64,000 nucleotides of DNA, from assembly GCA_903882805.1 (NCBI GenBank), contig CAIRYK010000075.1:28768-92767 (forward strand), given 5' to 3'. Of this stretch, positions 41,398 through 51,322 are shown in pieces (within the stretch, counting starts at the first letter, position 1; each line of letters opens with the position of its first letter). The position numbers and the translations under genes are program-made. A model generated the notes under the pieces. It saw only the letters and a list, made by a program, of their open reading frames with translations. It made no database searches and was not told the origin of the DNA. Source of the stretch: an uncultured Bacteroidota bacterium (GTDB taxonomy: Bacteria; Bacteroidota; Bacteroidia; Chitinophagales; Chitinophagaceae).

Positions 41398-42117
41398 ATG
41401 AAATTTCAATTCTTGCTTATTGGTTGTTTGTTGCTTGTGTGCAGCTCGTTATTGGCGCAGGTGGGTTTTGGTGTAGAGGGGGGCATGGGAATGGCCACTA
41501 TGAGGTTTGCGCCATCGCTATACCCTATACGGTACACCAGCGGCGACGCAAGCGCAATAGCGGGCTACAAGGTGGGCGCTTTTGTAGATGTGCCCCTGCA
41601 AAAACGGATCTATTTCCAGTCGGGATTGCTGTATGCGCGCAAGGGCGCGGTAAAAAAGTTTGGTTATTACTTCAACGATAGTTTTAACACCTCGGTCAGT
41701 CAGGGCGTTTACCTGCATTATATTGATCTGCCCATACAGGTATTGTTCAAATCGGGACAGCAGGGCAAGGGCAGGTTTACACTTGGCCTTGGGGCTGTTT
41801 TGGCCTATGCCGTAGGCGGACATACCGATATTGAAGAGCATTTGGTGTATAACGATACGCCCTATGTGCTCACAGATTATGGCAATGTGAGGGAAGGCAA
41901 TGTGGTGCGCAATTTTGAAGCCAGCGTGCACCTCACGGCCGGTTACGAAATGCCTACAGGGCTTTTTTTCAGAGGATATTATACTGCCGCCATTACCGAC
42001 ATCGGCCTGAATAGCGAAATACTGAAAAACCGTGCGTTGGGCTTATCTGTGGGTTACATTTTTGGGAAGGGCCGCAACATCAACAAAGAGGCCGACCTGA
42101 TAGATAAAGATCATTAG
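41398..42117 (+). CDS. PorT-like outer-membrane beta-barrel protein
   Basis: MKFQFLLIGCLLLVCSSLLAQVGFGVEGGMGMATM...; RIYFQSGLLYARKGAVKKFGYYF; HYIDLPIQVLFKS. Start trimmed from 41242. Confidence 0.8.
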   Translation: MKFQFLLIGCLLLVCSSLLAQVGFGVEGGMGMATMRFAPSLYPIRYTSGDASAIAGYKVGAFVDVPLQKRIYFQSGLLYARKGAVKKFGYYFNDSFNTSVSQGVYLHYIDLPIQVLFKSGQQGKGRFTLGLGAVLAYAVGGHTDIEEHLVYNDTPYVLTDYGNVREGNVVRNFEASVHLTAGYEMPTGLFFRGYYTAAITDIGLNSEILKNRALGLSVGYIFGKGRNINKEADLIDKDH

Positions 42118-42950
42118 CCTGCAGCATCGAGGTGCACAAACTGCGACGCTATTTTCTGCCCAAAGAAAACGGTAGCATGATTGTCGAAATCGGTGGTGTC
42201 GTCGGTGGTATAAAAGCTCATGCGGCCTTGCTTGGTCAGTTTTGCGTCTATTTCGGTATGCCGTTGCAGATAGTCGGCAAGGCTGCCGGCCACAATATCG
42301 CCCTGCGCCACTACATTTATGCCTGGCGGTAGGTACTTTTTTATTTTATCTATCAGCAACGGGTAGTGGGTGCAGGCCAGCAATATAGTATCTATGTCGG
42401 GCGCAGCGGTCAGTAACTGATCGAGGTATTGCTGCACAAAAAAGTCGGCGCCTGCCGATTTGTATTCGCCATACTCTATAAGGGGCACCCACATTGGGCA
42501 GGCCAACTGATGAACGCGCGCCTCCGGGAAAAATTTATGAATTTCTATATCGTACGAGCCCGATGCGATGGTGCCCTTGGTGCCCAGCACGCCTATAGCG
42601 CCGGTTTTGGTATAGCTTCCTATTATTTCAGCGGTTGGCCTTATTACGCCCAGCACGCGCCTGTCGGGGGCAATGCGGGGTAGGTCGGCTTGCTGTATAG
42701 TGCGCAGCGCTTTGGCCGAGGCTGTATTGCAGGCAAGTATCACCAGCGGGCAGCCCATTTTAAAGAACCACTCCACACACTCCAGCGTGTACTGATGCAC
42801 AGTCTCAAACGAGCGGTTGCCATAGGGTGCGCGGCCGTTATCGCCAAGATACACATAGTCGTATTGCGGTAAGAGGGCGGCTATAGATTTGAATACCGTC
42901 AGTCCGCCATAGCCGGAATCGAAAATGCCAATAGGATGAGCTGCGTCCAT
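42114..42950 (-). CDS. murI: Glutamate racemase
   Basis: PIGIFDSGYGGLTVFKSIAALLPQYDYVYLGDNGRAPYGNRS; PLVILACNTASAKALRTIQ; TILLACTHYPLL. Confidence 0.97.
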   Translation of the reverse strand: MDAAHPIGIFDSGYGGLTVFKSIAALLPQYDYVYLGDNGRAPYGNRSFETVHQYTLECVEWFFKMGCPLVILACNTASAKALRTIQQADLPRIAPDRRVLGVIRPTAEIIGSYTKTGAIGVLGTKGTIASGSYDIEIHKFFPEARVHQLACPMWVPLIEYGEYKSAGADFFVQQYLDQLLTAAPDIDTILLACTHYPLLIDKIKKYLPPGINVVAQGDIVAGSLADYLQRHTEIDAKLTKQGRMSFYTTDDTTDFDNHATVFFGQKIASQFVHLDAAG

Positions 42951-42978
42951 ACACTAAAGGTAGCAGATATGCGGCACA

Positions 42979-43010
42979 CAAAAAAGCCGCCGGCGCTAGG
43001 GCCGGCGGCT
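42979..43010 (-). terminator. Terminator of the 43051-44601 gene (minus strand)
   Basis: On the minus strand: AGCCGCCGGC-CCTAGC-GCCGGCGGCTTTTTTGTGTG. Confidence 0.8.
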
Positions 43011-43050
43011 GTATATAGCTTAGCGCGGCTTTTGTTGCCGCATTAGTGTA

Positions 43051-44601
43051 TTAGTTGTTTCTGTTGAGCGCTACAGGTATAGTTACTACAAACGGCGTGC
43101 ACGAACCATCTATTCTCCGAATAGTGAATGTACCAGTAATGGTAGAACCCGACAACGTGCCAGTAAGTTGCGCCGAGCAACGCGGCAAGCCATACTGAGT
43201 GGTAAAGCCTGCTGTAACGGTATTGCCATCAATGCGGCTGCTAACAAGCTGGTAGGCATGTGTGTTTTCGGGTATAACCGATCCAGCGCCCGATGTATGC
43301 TCTACAAACAATGCGCCTGCAGAACCAGAGTTGAGCGCTGTGCCGGCAGGATTGATACCTACATTAACCGTGATGTTGCTAAACTGGCCGGTAAGGCTAT
43401 CTGTACACAACGAACCGCCGGTATAGTTGAACGAATAGAAATCTGATTTGAATACAGAAAACTGATTGCTTAGTATCCAGTTGGCTTCTTTATATATTTT
43501 AGAAGTCAGCGCCTGCTCAGCGTCGTAGCCGGTGAGGCTGTTGCCCAAAAATGCCGAGTTGATATGCTGGTGCATGGAGCCGCCCAGCGCAAGGGTGTAA
43601 TCGGGGTCTTTGGTGGTGTCTGAAACAGCTACGAGGCCTATGTTGGCGCCTACATTGCCGGCTACCGATGGCGTTCCCCAAAGGTTGGTGGTAAGGTCCA
43701 TACCTACCAGGGCTTTGCCGCTGGTGTTCCATTCCCAGTCGTTTCTGCTGGGCGTAGCGCTCTCGGCAGTGGCAGAGTCGCTGCTAAACGACGACCAAAC
43801 GCCATTTTGGTACTTAGCGCCCACCGTATGCACGCCGTTAGATGCGATATTAGCGGCAAACTTAGCATTTGACGAGAATGTTGCAGACAGTTGCAGGGTA
43901 TTGCTAAACACGATTAGCGGAAGCGAGACACCTCCAACCGTTACATTGGCCACCATTGGCTTCAGGTTCCAGCTATGCAGATTGAATGTTTTGCCGGCTG
44001 CGCTTTTAGCGGTAGTGTTCAGGGTATTGTTTTCAGTTATTTGCAGCGAGTATTCTATATACTTTGGCGCCGCGCCCGATACCTTCTGGTATTTGAAGGT
44101 AAATAGGTTGGTGAATTGCAGATTGCCGGTAGCTCTTACCACGGCGTCGGCAGGCAATGCTAGTGCATAGCTGTATTCGCCGGTAGTGGTGCGGGCCAGC
44201 GAGTCGGCCGGGCTTGCAACCGCTGAGAATGCGATATCGGCTTGCTCAAATATATCCGTAAGGCCCACATTGGCGGTCATTACTTTTATGGTATTTACGC
44301 CGGGTGTTTTAGACACTATTTTACGGGCATAGCCATTGGGGGCTTTTGCCGAAGGGCCGCTGATGAGTATAGCGCCGACTGCTGCGCTGTCGGCAGCCGA
44401 AGCTCCTCTTTTGAACACCAGACTTGTGGAGTCAATGCTTTCCAGGCCTGTAGAGGCGCTGTCTGTAATAACAATTACATTACTTTTCAGAATGTTTTCT
44501 GTAGTAGATACGGGTCTTGTGTCCGATTTCAGACAGCCGGGCAATACCAGCGTACCGGCAGCCAAACCTAAAGCACAAAAGGATAGCGCTATTTTCTTCA
44601 T
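43051..44601 (-). CDS. Hypothetical lipoprotein
   Basis: MKKIALSFCALGLAAGTLVLPGCLKSD, lipobox LPGC; 516 aa. Confidence 0.75.
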   Translation of the reverse strand: MKKIALSFCALGLAAGTLVLPGCLKSDTRPVSTTENILKSNVIVITDSASTGLESIDSTSLVFKRGASAADSAAVGAILISGPSAKAPNGYARKIVSKTPGVNTIKVMTANVGLTDIFEQADIAFSAVASPADSLARTTTGEYSYALALPADAVVRATGNLQFTNLFTFKYQKVSGAAPKYIEYSLQITENNTLNTTAKSAAGKTFNLHSWNLKPMVANVTVGGVSLPLIVFSNTLQLSATFSSNAKFAANIASNGVHTVGAKYQNGVWSSFSSDSATAESATPSRNDWEWNTSGKALVGMDLTTNLWGTPSVAGNVGANIGLVAVSDTTKDPDYTLALGGSMHQHINSAFLGNSLTGYDAEQALTSKIYKEANWILSNQFSVFKSDFYSFNYTGGSLCTDSLTGQFSNITVNVGINPAGTALNSGSAGALFVEHTSGAGSVIPENTHAYQLVSSRIDGNTVTAGFTTQYGLPRCSAQLTGTLSGSTITGTFTIRRIDGSCTPFVVTIPVALNRNN

Positions 44602-44760
44602 GAGTACAATATTGCTCACCGCGGCGGTAAGGCGCCGGGTGTGTTTTTGAAACTAACTAATTATAACCTCCAAATATATTAAACGGCGCTTAAACCCCAA
44701 AGCTAATGAGTAACTATTTTTTGCAGCTATGACTATGCGCAAATGTATGGGCTATGCGCA

Positions 44761-44795
44761 AAAAAAAGCGGTTCTCATAGATGAGAACCGCTTTT
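44761..44795. terminator. Terminator hairpin
   Basis: AAAAGCGGTTCTCAT-AG-ATGAGAACCGCTTTT. Confidence 0.85.
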
Positions 44796-44816
44796 GTATA
44801 TGATTTTGAGTATTAA

Positions 44817-46139
44817 TTAGTTAGCAACAACTATTTGCTTAACAATGCTACCTTCTTTACCGTTGATTTTCACGATATAATTGCCTGCAGCAAGCGTGTT
44901 GATGTTGATACCGCCTTTGTACTGAGCGCTCATTGGTGTTTCCCATTGCAGCGCTACGCGACCTTGCATATCATAGATAGCGATAGTTGCTGTTTGCGCT
45001 GTGTTCCAGTTAAGATCAATGTGCAAAGTATTTTGCGCTGGTACTGGGTAGATGTTAGCATCGCCGCCTGCGTTTGATACTGCTTTTACAGAAGTTACTG
45101 AAGTAAAAGGGCCATAGTAGTAGTTAGCTTTAGGGTCGCCATAAGCATACTCCCAGGTTACGCCGGGGTGCCAAGACTTGCCTACCATAGAAGTGAGCTG
45201 ATTGTAGCTATTGTAGGTGTAGCTGAACAACAGCGTGTCTCTGAAAGAACCGCTGCCTACATTGCTGTACAACTGTACTCTTTCAACTTGAGGCTGAGAA
45301 CCGCTGAATGCGCTGTAGATGTGCAACGTATCTGGTACCCATTTCATCATGCCTACATTGTTATCCCAATGATCGAACTCCATATAAGTACGGTTGCCGG
45401 TAACATTGTCGTAAGTATTGGTAGTTCTGGTTTTTGGCGCAAAACCTGCCAATGTACCTGCGCTGCTGAAGCTATAAGTGTTGCTCAACACCTGGAAGGT
45501 AGAAGAGTAAGTATAAGCCCACTGGTTAGTGTAAACAGGAGAACCGGTATAAACGTCTTTTTCAATAACGTTCAGCAAATTGTTCGACAAATCGTAGTAG
45601 TAAGTTTTGTCGCTGTAAGGAGTGAAGCCTGTAAGACCCCATACCATATGCTGCGCAAACAACAGTTTGTTGTTTGTGTTGTAGCTGAAGCTGTCTTTAT
45701 GCTGGTTATCCCAGGTAGAAGCTGTACCATTCCACAGTTGGTAAACCGAGCTCGCAACCAGATTGTTGGTAGTGTTGTAGCTATAGATAACGCGTTCTGT
45801 AGGCACCCACAATGAAGTAGTGTTATTCCAGTTGAGCCACGTTGTGCTGTGTATATTGTTCAGGCTGTCGAATTCCTGGATAGTATTTGTGTTGTAGTCA
45901 TACAGACCCAATACGCTGTTATAACGCCAGTTTACACCGTTGTCATATTTCATGGTATGAGTAAGGTCGCCGCCTCTTGTTGCCGCATAGGTATATGCAG
46001 ATGAGTCATACTGCTCAAAAGATACGCCATTGTTAAGCCAATGCGCTTCTGCTATCAGTCTTGAGGAAGTTTGGGCTTGCAAAGACTGAGACAAAACCAC
46101 AGGTATTGCAAGTGTGAAGAGTAGCTTCATTCTTTTCAT
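44817..46139 (-). CDS. Secreted protein with Tyr/Asn/Trp-rich repeats and T9SS C-terminal sorting domain
   Basis: Repeats such as WLNWNNTTSLWVPTERVIYSYNTTNNLVASSVYQLWNGTASTWDNQHKDSFSYNTNNKL; C-terminal IYPVPAQNTLHIDLNW...MQGRVALQWE...LAAGNYIVKINGKEGSIVKQIVVAN. Confidence 0.88.
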   Translation of the reverse strand: MKRMKLLFTLAIPVVLSQSLQAQTSSRLIAEAHWLNNGVSFEQYDSSAYTYAATRGGDLTHTMKYDNGVNWRYNSVLGLYDYNTNTIQEFDSLNNIHSTTWLNWNNTTSLWVPTERVIYSYNTTNNLVASSVYQLWNGTASTWDNQHKDSFSYNTNNKLLFAQHMVWGLTGFTPYSDKTYYYDLSNNLLNVIEKDVYTGSPVYTNQWAYTYSSTFQVLSNTYSFSSAGTLAGFAPKTRTTNTYDNVTGNRTYMEFDHWDNNVGMMKWVPDTLHIYSAFSGSQPQVERVQLYSNVGSGSFRDTLLFSYTYNSYNQLTSMVGKSWHPGVTWEYAYGDPKANYYYGPFTSVTSVKAVSNAGGDANIYPVPAQNTLHIDLNWNTAQTATIAIYDMQGRVALQWETPMSAQYKGGININTLAAGNYIVKINGKEGSIVKQIVVAN

Positions 46140-46493
46140 AAAAAGCAATTTATTTGGAAGTATTAACGTAAATGTCGAAAAACCATACAATGATAGTAAT
46201 TATTTTCCTGAAAATGCAAATTTTGGCTAAAAATAGTCATATAACTGGCCATTGGCTGCGCTTTGGGCCGATATACTACTGTTGCGTTCCAACAATAAAT
46301 GCCGGCTTAATACAATTTATTGGTTAATATGCCCATATTGGTGCTTTCAGCGAAATGTACCCTGAATGATGCAGTTTTTTTGCAAACACCGCTCTTTTTG
46401 ATCAATTAAAAGCATCCGTTAAAATGTGCAAATAGGTGTTAACAATCGCTTATTTTTTTACGCAGCCGTAGCAATATCTCCTATCTTTTTCAT

Positions 46494-46501
46494 TAACTTT
46501 G
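46494..46501 (+). promoter_or_regulatory. Candidate -7 element (TAnnTTTG) for TPR gene
   Basis: TAACTTTG 17 nt upstream of the ATG at 46519; no clear -33 TTG. Confidence 0.4.
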
Positions 46502-46518
46502 ATTCAAACTGTGTGTGT

Positions 46519-47937
46519 ATGTTTTATGACGATTTTGATGATGATGACGATCGTGGGTCGCTGGAGGAAACGCTCAGAAGGTACGAGTTGGTGAAAAAGG
46601 GAGCGGCGGAAGGCGTGCTTGACGAAGACGAATTTGAACAGGTAATAGAGTACTACTTTCAGAACAGCAATGAAGAACAGGCATTACTTGCCTGCGATAT
46701 AGCCCGAACATATTATCCGTTTTCTGCTACAATATTGCTATTGAGAGCCGAAATATTAACGCAAGCGCAAAAGTATGGTCAGGCGCTGCGGGCGCTCGAC
46801 GAAATGGAACAGTACGATGGTAATAACCTCGATGCGGTTTTGTTGCGTTCAGATATATTATTGGCTCAATTCAAATACGATCAGGCGGCTTTGTGGCTCG
46901 AGCAGCGCAGCGCTGATTACGAAGGCAAAGAGAAAATAGAACTGTTGCTCGAACTGTCGGATGTATATGACGAAGCAGAAGAGTTTGAAGCTGTATTTGA
47001 TACGCTGAAGCGCGTTATTGAAATAGATAAACGTAATGAAGAGGCGCTGCAAAAAATTTGTTTTTGGGCAGAGTTTACGGAGCGGCTCGATGAGAGCGTA
47101 ACGCTGCATACGCAACTTACCGACGACGATCCCTATAACGCACTTGCCTGGTTCAATCTTGGCGCGGCCTATCAGGGGCTGAAGTTGTATGAAAAAGCTA
47201 TTGACGCTTACGAGTTTTGCGTGGCTATTGATGAGAAGTTCGAATTTGCCTACCGCAATATGGCTGACGCCTATATGCGACTGAAGTGGTATGATAAGGC
47301 GCTGGAAGTACTGGAAAAGCACATAGAAATTGCCAAACCAGAAGATGTAATATTTGAAGCCATGGGCTACTGCTGGGAGAAGCGCAAGGACTATGCGCGC
47401 GCCCGCCAGTTTTACCGTCAGGCATCGCAGCTTAGCCCTCAGGACGACGATTTGTTTTTTAAAATTGGCGAGACTTACGCCCGAGAGAAAAAGTGGGATA
47501 AAGCTGTAAAATCTTTCACCACTGCGTTGCAGCTCAATAAAGATAATGCTACCTATTGCATAGCCATTGGCAACTGCCTCATGGAGCTTAATGTAAAGAG
47601 TGAGGCGTTGTTGTGTTTTCTAAACGCAGTCCGGTTGAAACCTGCAAATAAAACCGCTTGGGTAGCTTTGGTGAGGGCGTTGTACATTTCGGGTTATTAT
47701 ACCGAAGTTATATCTCAATTAGATGTAGCGCGAGATCTTTGCGGCGATAAGGGCGACTTCTACTATTTTCATGCAGCAGCCCTATTTGAGCTGGGCAAGG
47801 CTAAAGAAGCGCAGTTGCAACTGGAGAAGGCCGTAAAAATGTCGCCTAAAAAAGCGAAGGTATTTACTGAACTGAATCCCGAGTTTATGCTGCGTACCGC
47901 GGTAGCAGATATAATAGCTAAAGCCAAGAAAAAGTAG
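46519..47937 (+). CDS. Tetratricopeptide-repeat protein
   Basis: Acidic N-terminus MFYDDFDDDDDRG; many TPR units (e.g. ALAWFNLGAAYQGLKLYEKAIDAYEFCVAIDEKFEFAYRNMADAYMRLKWYDKALEVLEKHIEI). Start trimmed from 46426. Confidence 0.93.
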   Translation: MFYDDFDDDDDRGSLEETLRRYELVKKGAAEGVLDEDEFEQVIEYYFQNSNEEQALLACDIARTYYPFSATILLLRAEILTQAQKYGQALRALDEMEQYDGNNLDAVLLRSDILLAQFKYDQAALWLEQRSADYEGKEKIELLLELSDVYDEAEEFEAVFDTLKRVIEIDKRNEEALQKICFWAEFTERLDESVTLHTQLTDDDPYNALAWFNLGAAYQGLKLYEKAIDAYEFCVAIDEKFEFAYRNMADAYMRLKWYDKALEVLEKHIEIAKPEDVIFEAMGYCWEKRKDYARARQFYRQASQLSPQDDDLFFKIGETYAREKKWDKAVKSFTTALQLNKDNATYCIAIGNCLMELNVKSEALLCFLNAVRLKPANKTAWVALVRALYISGYYTEVISQLDVARDLCGDKGDFYYFHAAALFELGKAKEAQLQLEKAVKMSPKKAKVFTELNPEFMLRTAVADIIAKAKKK

Positions 47938-47958
47938 ATTACGATATTTTACCTAATA

Positions 47959-47990
47959 AAATCGCCCCGAGCCAATAGCCGGGGCGATTT
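47959..47990. terminator. Bidirectional terminator
   Basis: AAATCGCCCC-GAGCCAATAGCC-GGGGCGATTT between convergent genes. Confidence 0.8.
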
Positions 47991-48020
47991 CGTTATGTAG
48001 AATATCGTTGTTGTGGGGCG

Positions 48021-49274
48021 CTACACGCCGGGACGATGAGAATTGTAATAACCAATGAGTGAAATAATGCCGAGGCCGATGCCGATCATTACCCGCAACG
48101 CCAGCCGCTTGTTGATTTTTATATAGGGCGCGCTGTATATGAGCAGGAAAGGCAGCGACTGATAGGGGTAGCGGGTAGAAAACTGGGCCGCGCTTTTGAT
48201 GGTGGTAAGCGCAATAAAAAGCGCTGCGAAAAGCAGGAACAATTGCCAGTTGTTGTCTTTGTTTTTTACCACCTGAAACCACGTAGCTATAAGATGTAAT
48301 ATGCCAAAGCAAACCATAAGGCATGGCATAAGAATGGATATGTAGCGTTCTACATATAGTATGGCGTTTTTGGGTATTTTGTTGTGCAGTGTTTTCATGG
48401 GCATGTACTGCAGGTTCACAAAATTGAGGTTGATGAGGAATAACACCACCAGCAACACAAAAAGAGCCTTGAAGTAAATGGTGGGTATATTGTACCAGCC
48501 GGGGTAGAAAATGAGCATGAAAAAGCAGGTATAGCCAAAGGTGAATACCAGAAAAAGAGGCTTTATTCCAGATTGTATTTTGGCTACATCGGGCGGCACA
48601 AGACCTTTCCAAACATAGAAAAGCCCTACCGGCAACGACAAAGCAAGCGCCAGATACAATGCCAAACTACCAGTGTTCAATTCTTTGATACGGTATATAA
48701 GTAGCGCAGCTGCAGGTACTATCATAATAAACGGGCTGCGGCCTATGATAGTGATGGACATGAGAACGCCAGACACTATAATGTACAGCAGTTGTTTCTG
48801 CGGCTCCTTTGTAGCCTGCCGTAGCGCATAGATAGATGCTAAAGCGAAAAATATTGTAGGCGTTTCAGTAAGTGCGAGGCCGGCGGTTGTCCATGTAAGC
48901 GGTATGGATATAATGAGCAGCGCTTTTGCCAATGGATACTCTGCCTTTTCCGACTTCATAAGCTGGTAAGACAATAAAATACCCATCAGCAGAAACCCAT
49001 AGTTTACAAATCTGTACTGAATAATGGAAGTAATACCTATAAACTTAAGCGGATAGTATATAAATTGGAATAGTGGACCGGGCGACTGATTTTTCAGGCC
49101 GGTAAGAAATGCAAGCGACAATCCGTGTTGTTCGAATAGGGGTAGGTTAGCAACAAAATTATTCTCATCGTATATAAGACGAGTAGGCGAAAACCAGATA
49201 AATCCAAATAAAACAACTAAAGCAACAACTAATATACACAACAATAAATAGTCCAGATTCTTACTATACTTCAT
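48021..49274 (-). CDS. Multi-pass membrane protein, probable glycosyltransferase-like
   Basis: About 10 hydrophobic segments; FSPTRLIYDENNFVANLPLFEQHGLS resembles GT39/GT83 acidic loops. Start trimmed to MKYSKNLD. Confidence 0.6.
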   Translation of the reverse strand: MKYSKNLDYLLLCILVVALVVLFGFIWFSPTRLIYDENNFVANLPLFEQHGLSLAFLTGLKNQSPGPLFQFIYYPLKFIGITSIIQYRFVNYGFLLMGILLSYQLMKSEKAEYPLAKALLIISIPLTWTTAGLALTETPTIFFALASIYALRQATKEPQKQLLYIIVSGVLMSITIIGRSPFIMIVPAAALLIYRIKELNTGSLALYLALALSLPVGLFYVWKGLVPPDVAKIQSGIKPLFLVFTFGYTCFFMLIFYPGWYNIPTIYFKALFVLLVVLFLINLNFVNLQYMPMKTLHNKIPKNAILYVERYISILMPCLMVCFGILHLIATWFQVVKNKDNNWQLFLLFAALFIALTTIKSAAQFSTRYPYQSLPFLLIYSAPYIKINKRLALRVMIGIGLGIISLIGYYNSHRPGV

Positions 49275-49456
49275 CCTAAAACATTTAACGACAGGGTCAT
49301 TAATAATCCTGAAAAACAATAAAATGCATTACCCATACTGAAAGTTTGTAGGAAAACGTTACAATATAATGACCAGACTGATAAAATTCAGTCTAATTTT
49401 TCGCAAAAGTGCAAAAAAATGAATAAACGCGCCCAATTAAATTGGGCAAGCGTTTA

Positions 49457-49861
49457 TTATCTGAAAACACTATTCATCGCAGTCCACCACGGATGTATTT
49501 GGTAGGCCAGCATACCTGCTCTAATCATAGGGTCGGTAGCTATCAGGGCTTCGGCTTCTTCTTTTGTTTCACAGTCCATTATATAGATACCGCGCCAGTC
49601 CAGATCATCGCCAAAAGGGCCCGCTACCATAAGCTTGCCTTTTTTCGACAACTTGGCTATGTTGGCCAAATGTTCTTCCTGCAGTTTGTTTATTAATACG
49701 GTGTCGGTTATTTCGGCTCTTTTAGGGCCTTTCACCAGCATCACAAAGTAGTACTGCTTTACTGTAAAGCTGTCCATTTTAAAAGTTCTGGGCGATTTTG
49801 CGCTTGTTTGCGCTAAAGCATTGCCGCTTATGAACAGTAGGAAAATTAAAGCATACTTCAT
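49457..49861 (-). CDS. YciI-like (YCII-related) exported protein
   Basis: YYFVMLVKGPKR...LQEEHLANIAKLSKKGKLMVAGPFGDDLDWRGIYIMDCETKEEAEALIATDPMIRAGMLAYQIHPW. Confidence 0.88.
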   Translation of the reverse strand: MKYALIFLLFISGNALAQTSAKSPRTFKMDSFTVKQYYFVMLVKGPKRAEITDTVLINKLQEEHLANIAKLSKKGKLMVAGPFGDDLDWRGIYIMDCETKEEAEALIATDPMIRAGMLAYQIHPWWTAMNSVFR

Positions 49862-49920
49862 ATGTCTATGATTTGCGATTGTTGTCTGTTGTCATAGCGC
49901 TGTAATCCGGCGATCCGTAT

Positions 49921-50670
49921 TTAGTCGGCATCGTTGGTTTGTGCGTTTTTTGGTTTGCACCATTTGTTCAGTTGGTTTATAACTGCCAGCATATCCTTTG
50001 GTAGGGGAGCTTCTACAGTAATAGGCGTGCCGTCTTCTTTTACAAACTCCAGTTTGTAGGCATGCAACGCGAGTCTGCCCAATAGTGGTTTTTCTTCCTC
50101 GTCTTTTTCCGACAGTTTGTAGCGTTTTTTTATCCTCGATAGCAGGAAAGGTTCGCCGTCGCCATATAGGTCGTCGCATACCAGCGAATGGCCTATGGCC
50201 TCCATGTGTACGCGTATCTGGTGTGTGCGGCCAGTATGTATCTGAAACTGCATTAGCGAAAACAGCGGCCACTGGTCTACTACTCTATAGTCTGTAACTG
50301 CCGATTTGCCTCTCTTTGACACGGTCATTTTGCCTTTTACGGCCGGGTGCTCAGCTATCGGGAATTCTATTCTACCTTCAGGAGGGTTTACTTTGCCTTG
50401 TACAATACCTGCGTAAAATTTGTTTATATCCCTTTCCTGAAACATAATAGACAGGTATCGGTGGTAGTGTTCGCTTTTAGCAAAGCATATCACACCGCTG
50501 GTTTCGCGGTCCAGGCGGTGTACCACCCATATTTTTTGTCCGGTTTTTTGTTCCAGTTGTTTGTTGAGGCTCGGCAGGTTTTCATCCCATCGGTCGGGTA
50601 TTACCAGCATACCCGCCGGTTTATTTACTACTATCAGGTCGTCGTCTTCGTATAGTGTTTCAATCTTCAT
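49921..50670 (-). CDS. RluA-family pseudouridine synthase
   Basis: VVNKPAGMLVIPDR; VHRLDRETSGVICFAKSEHYHRYLSIMFQERDINKFYAGIV; QIHTGRTHQIRVHMEAIGHSLVCDDLYG. Confidence 0.95.
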   Translation of the reverse strand: MKIETLYEDDDLIVVNKPAGMLVIPDRWDENLPSLNKQLEQKTGQKIWVVHRLDRETSGVICFAKSEHYHRYLSIMFQERDINKFYAGIVQGKVNPPEGRIEFPIAEHPAVKGKMTVSKRGKSAVTDYRVVDQWPLFSLMQFQIHTGRTHQIRVHMEAIGHSLVCDDLYGDGEPFLLSRIKKRYKLSEKDEEEKPLLGRLALHAYKLEFVKEDGTPITVEAPLPKDMLAVINQLNKWCKPKNAQTNDAD

Positions 50671-50706
50671 TTCGGTAGTTGTATGTTGTTCGTGTATTGC
50701 ACAGCC

Positions 50707-51150
50707 CTATTTTTCTGCCAGCTTTTGTTTGTAGTTTTCCATACACAGGTTTTCCTGTTTGCGCATTTCTTCCTGTTCTGCTTTTGTTTTGTCTTTAAAA
50801 CCGCTCAAGTGCAAAGCTCCATGAAAAATAACCCTCAATAGTTCGTCATCGTAAGCAACGCCAAATTTTGCGGCATTTTCTTTTACTCTTTCTACGCTTA
50901 TGTATATTTCGCCGGTCAGGTTTTTATCGTCGTCGCTAAGGTCAAATGTTATGATATCGGTAAGGGTATCGTGATTCAGGTATTGCTGGTTGTATTGCAG
51001 TAGATATTCGTCGGTGCAAAATATATAATTAAGCGATACTTTTTTAAGATTGGGCCTGTGAGCGCGTGTAATGGTATCGAGAAATACCGAAATAGCGCGT
51101 TTAGCTTTCAATCCAGACTTTATTTCCTGTTCGTAAAAGTGTGCAGGCAT
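50707..51150 (-). CDS. ybeY: Endoribonuclease YbeY (rRNA maturation)
   Basis: LNYIFCTDEYLLQYNQQYLNHDTLTDIITFDLS; GEIYISVERVKENAAKFGV; HGALHLSGFKDKTKAEQEEMRKQE. Start trimmed to MPAHFYEQEI. Confidence 0.92.
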   Translation of the reverse strand: MPAHFYEQEIKSGLKAKRAISVFLDTITRAHRPNLKKVSLNYIFCTDEYLLQYNQQYLNHDTLTDIITFDLSDDDKNLTGEIYISVERVKENAAKFGVAYDDELLRVIFHGALHLSGFKDKTKAEQEEMRKQENLCMENYKQKLAEK

Positions 51151-51322
51151 GTATATTCGTTTGCAGCAAAGGTCGCAACAAAAAACAGGAATTCCGAAAT
51201 ATGCCTGTTCATAAGGCATTAAAGCGTGCAATTATAACGGGCTTTCTTTTATTTTGTGCGACTAAAGCAGGTTTGGGTGTATGTATTTACTATATTTACA
51301 CATACCGCTAATGTAAACCCCC

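Noticed and set aside
47953-48612. 219-aa minus-strand ORF
   Set aside because: Overlaps in another frame the hydrophobic membrane-protein gene 48021-49274, which has the coherent translation.
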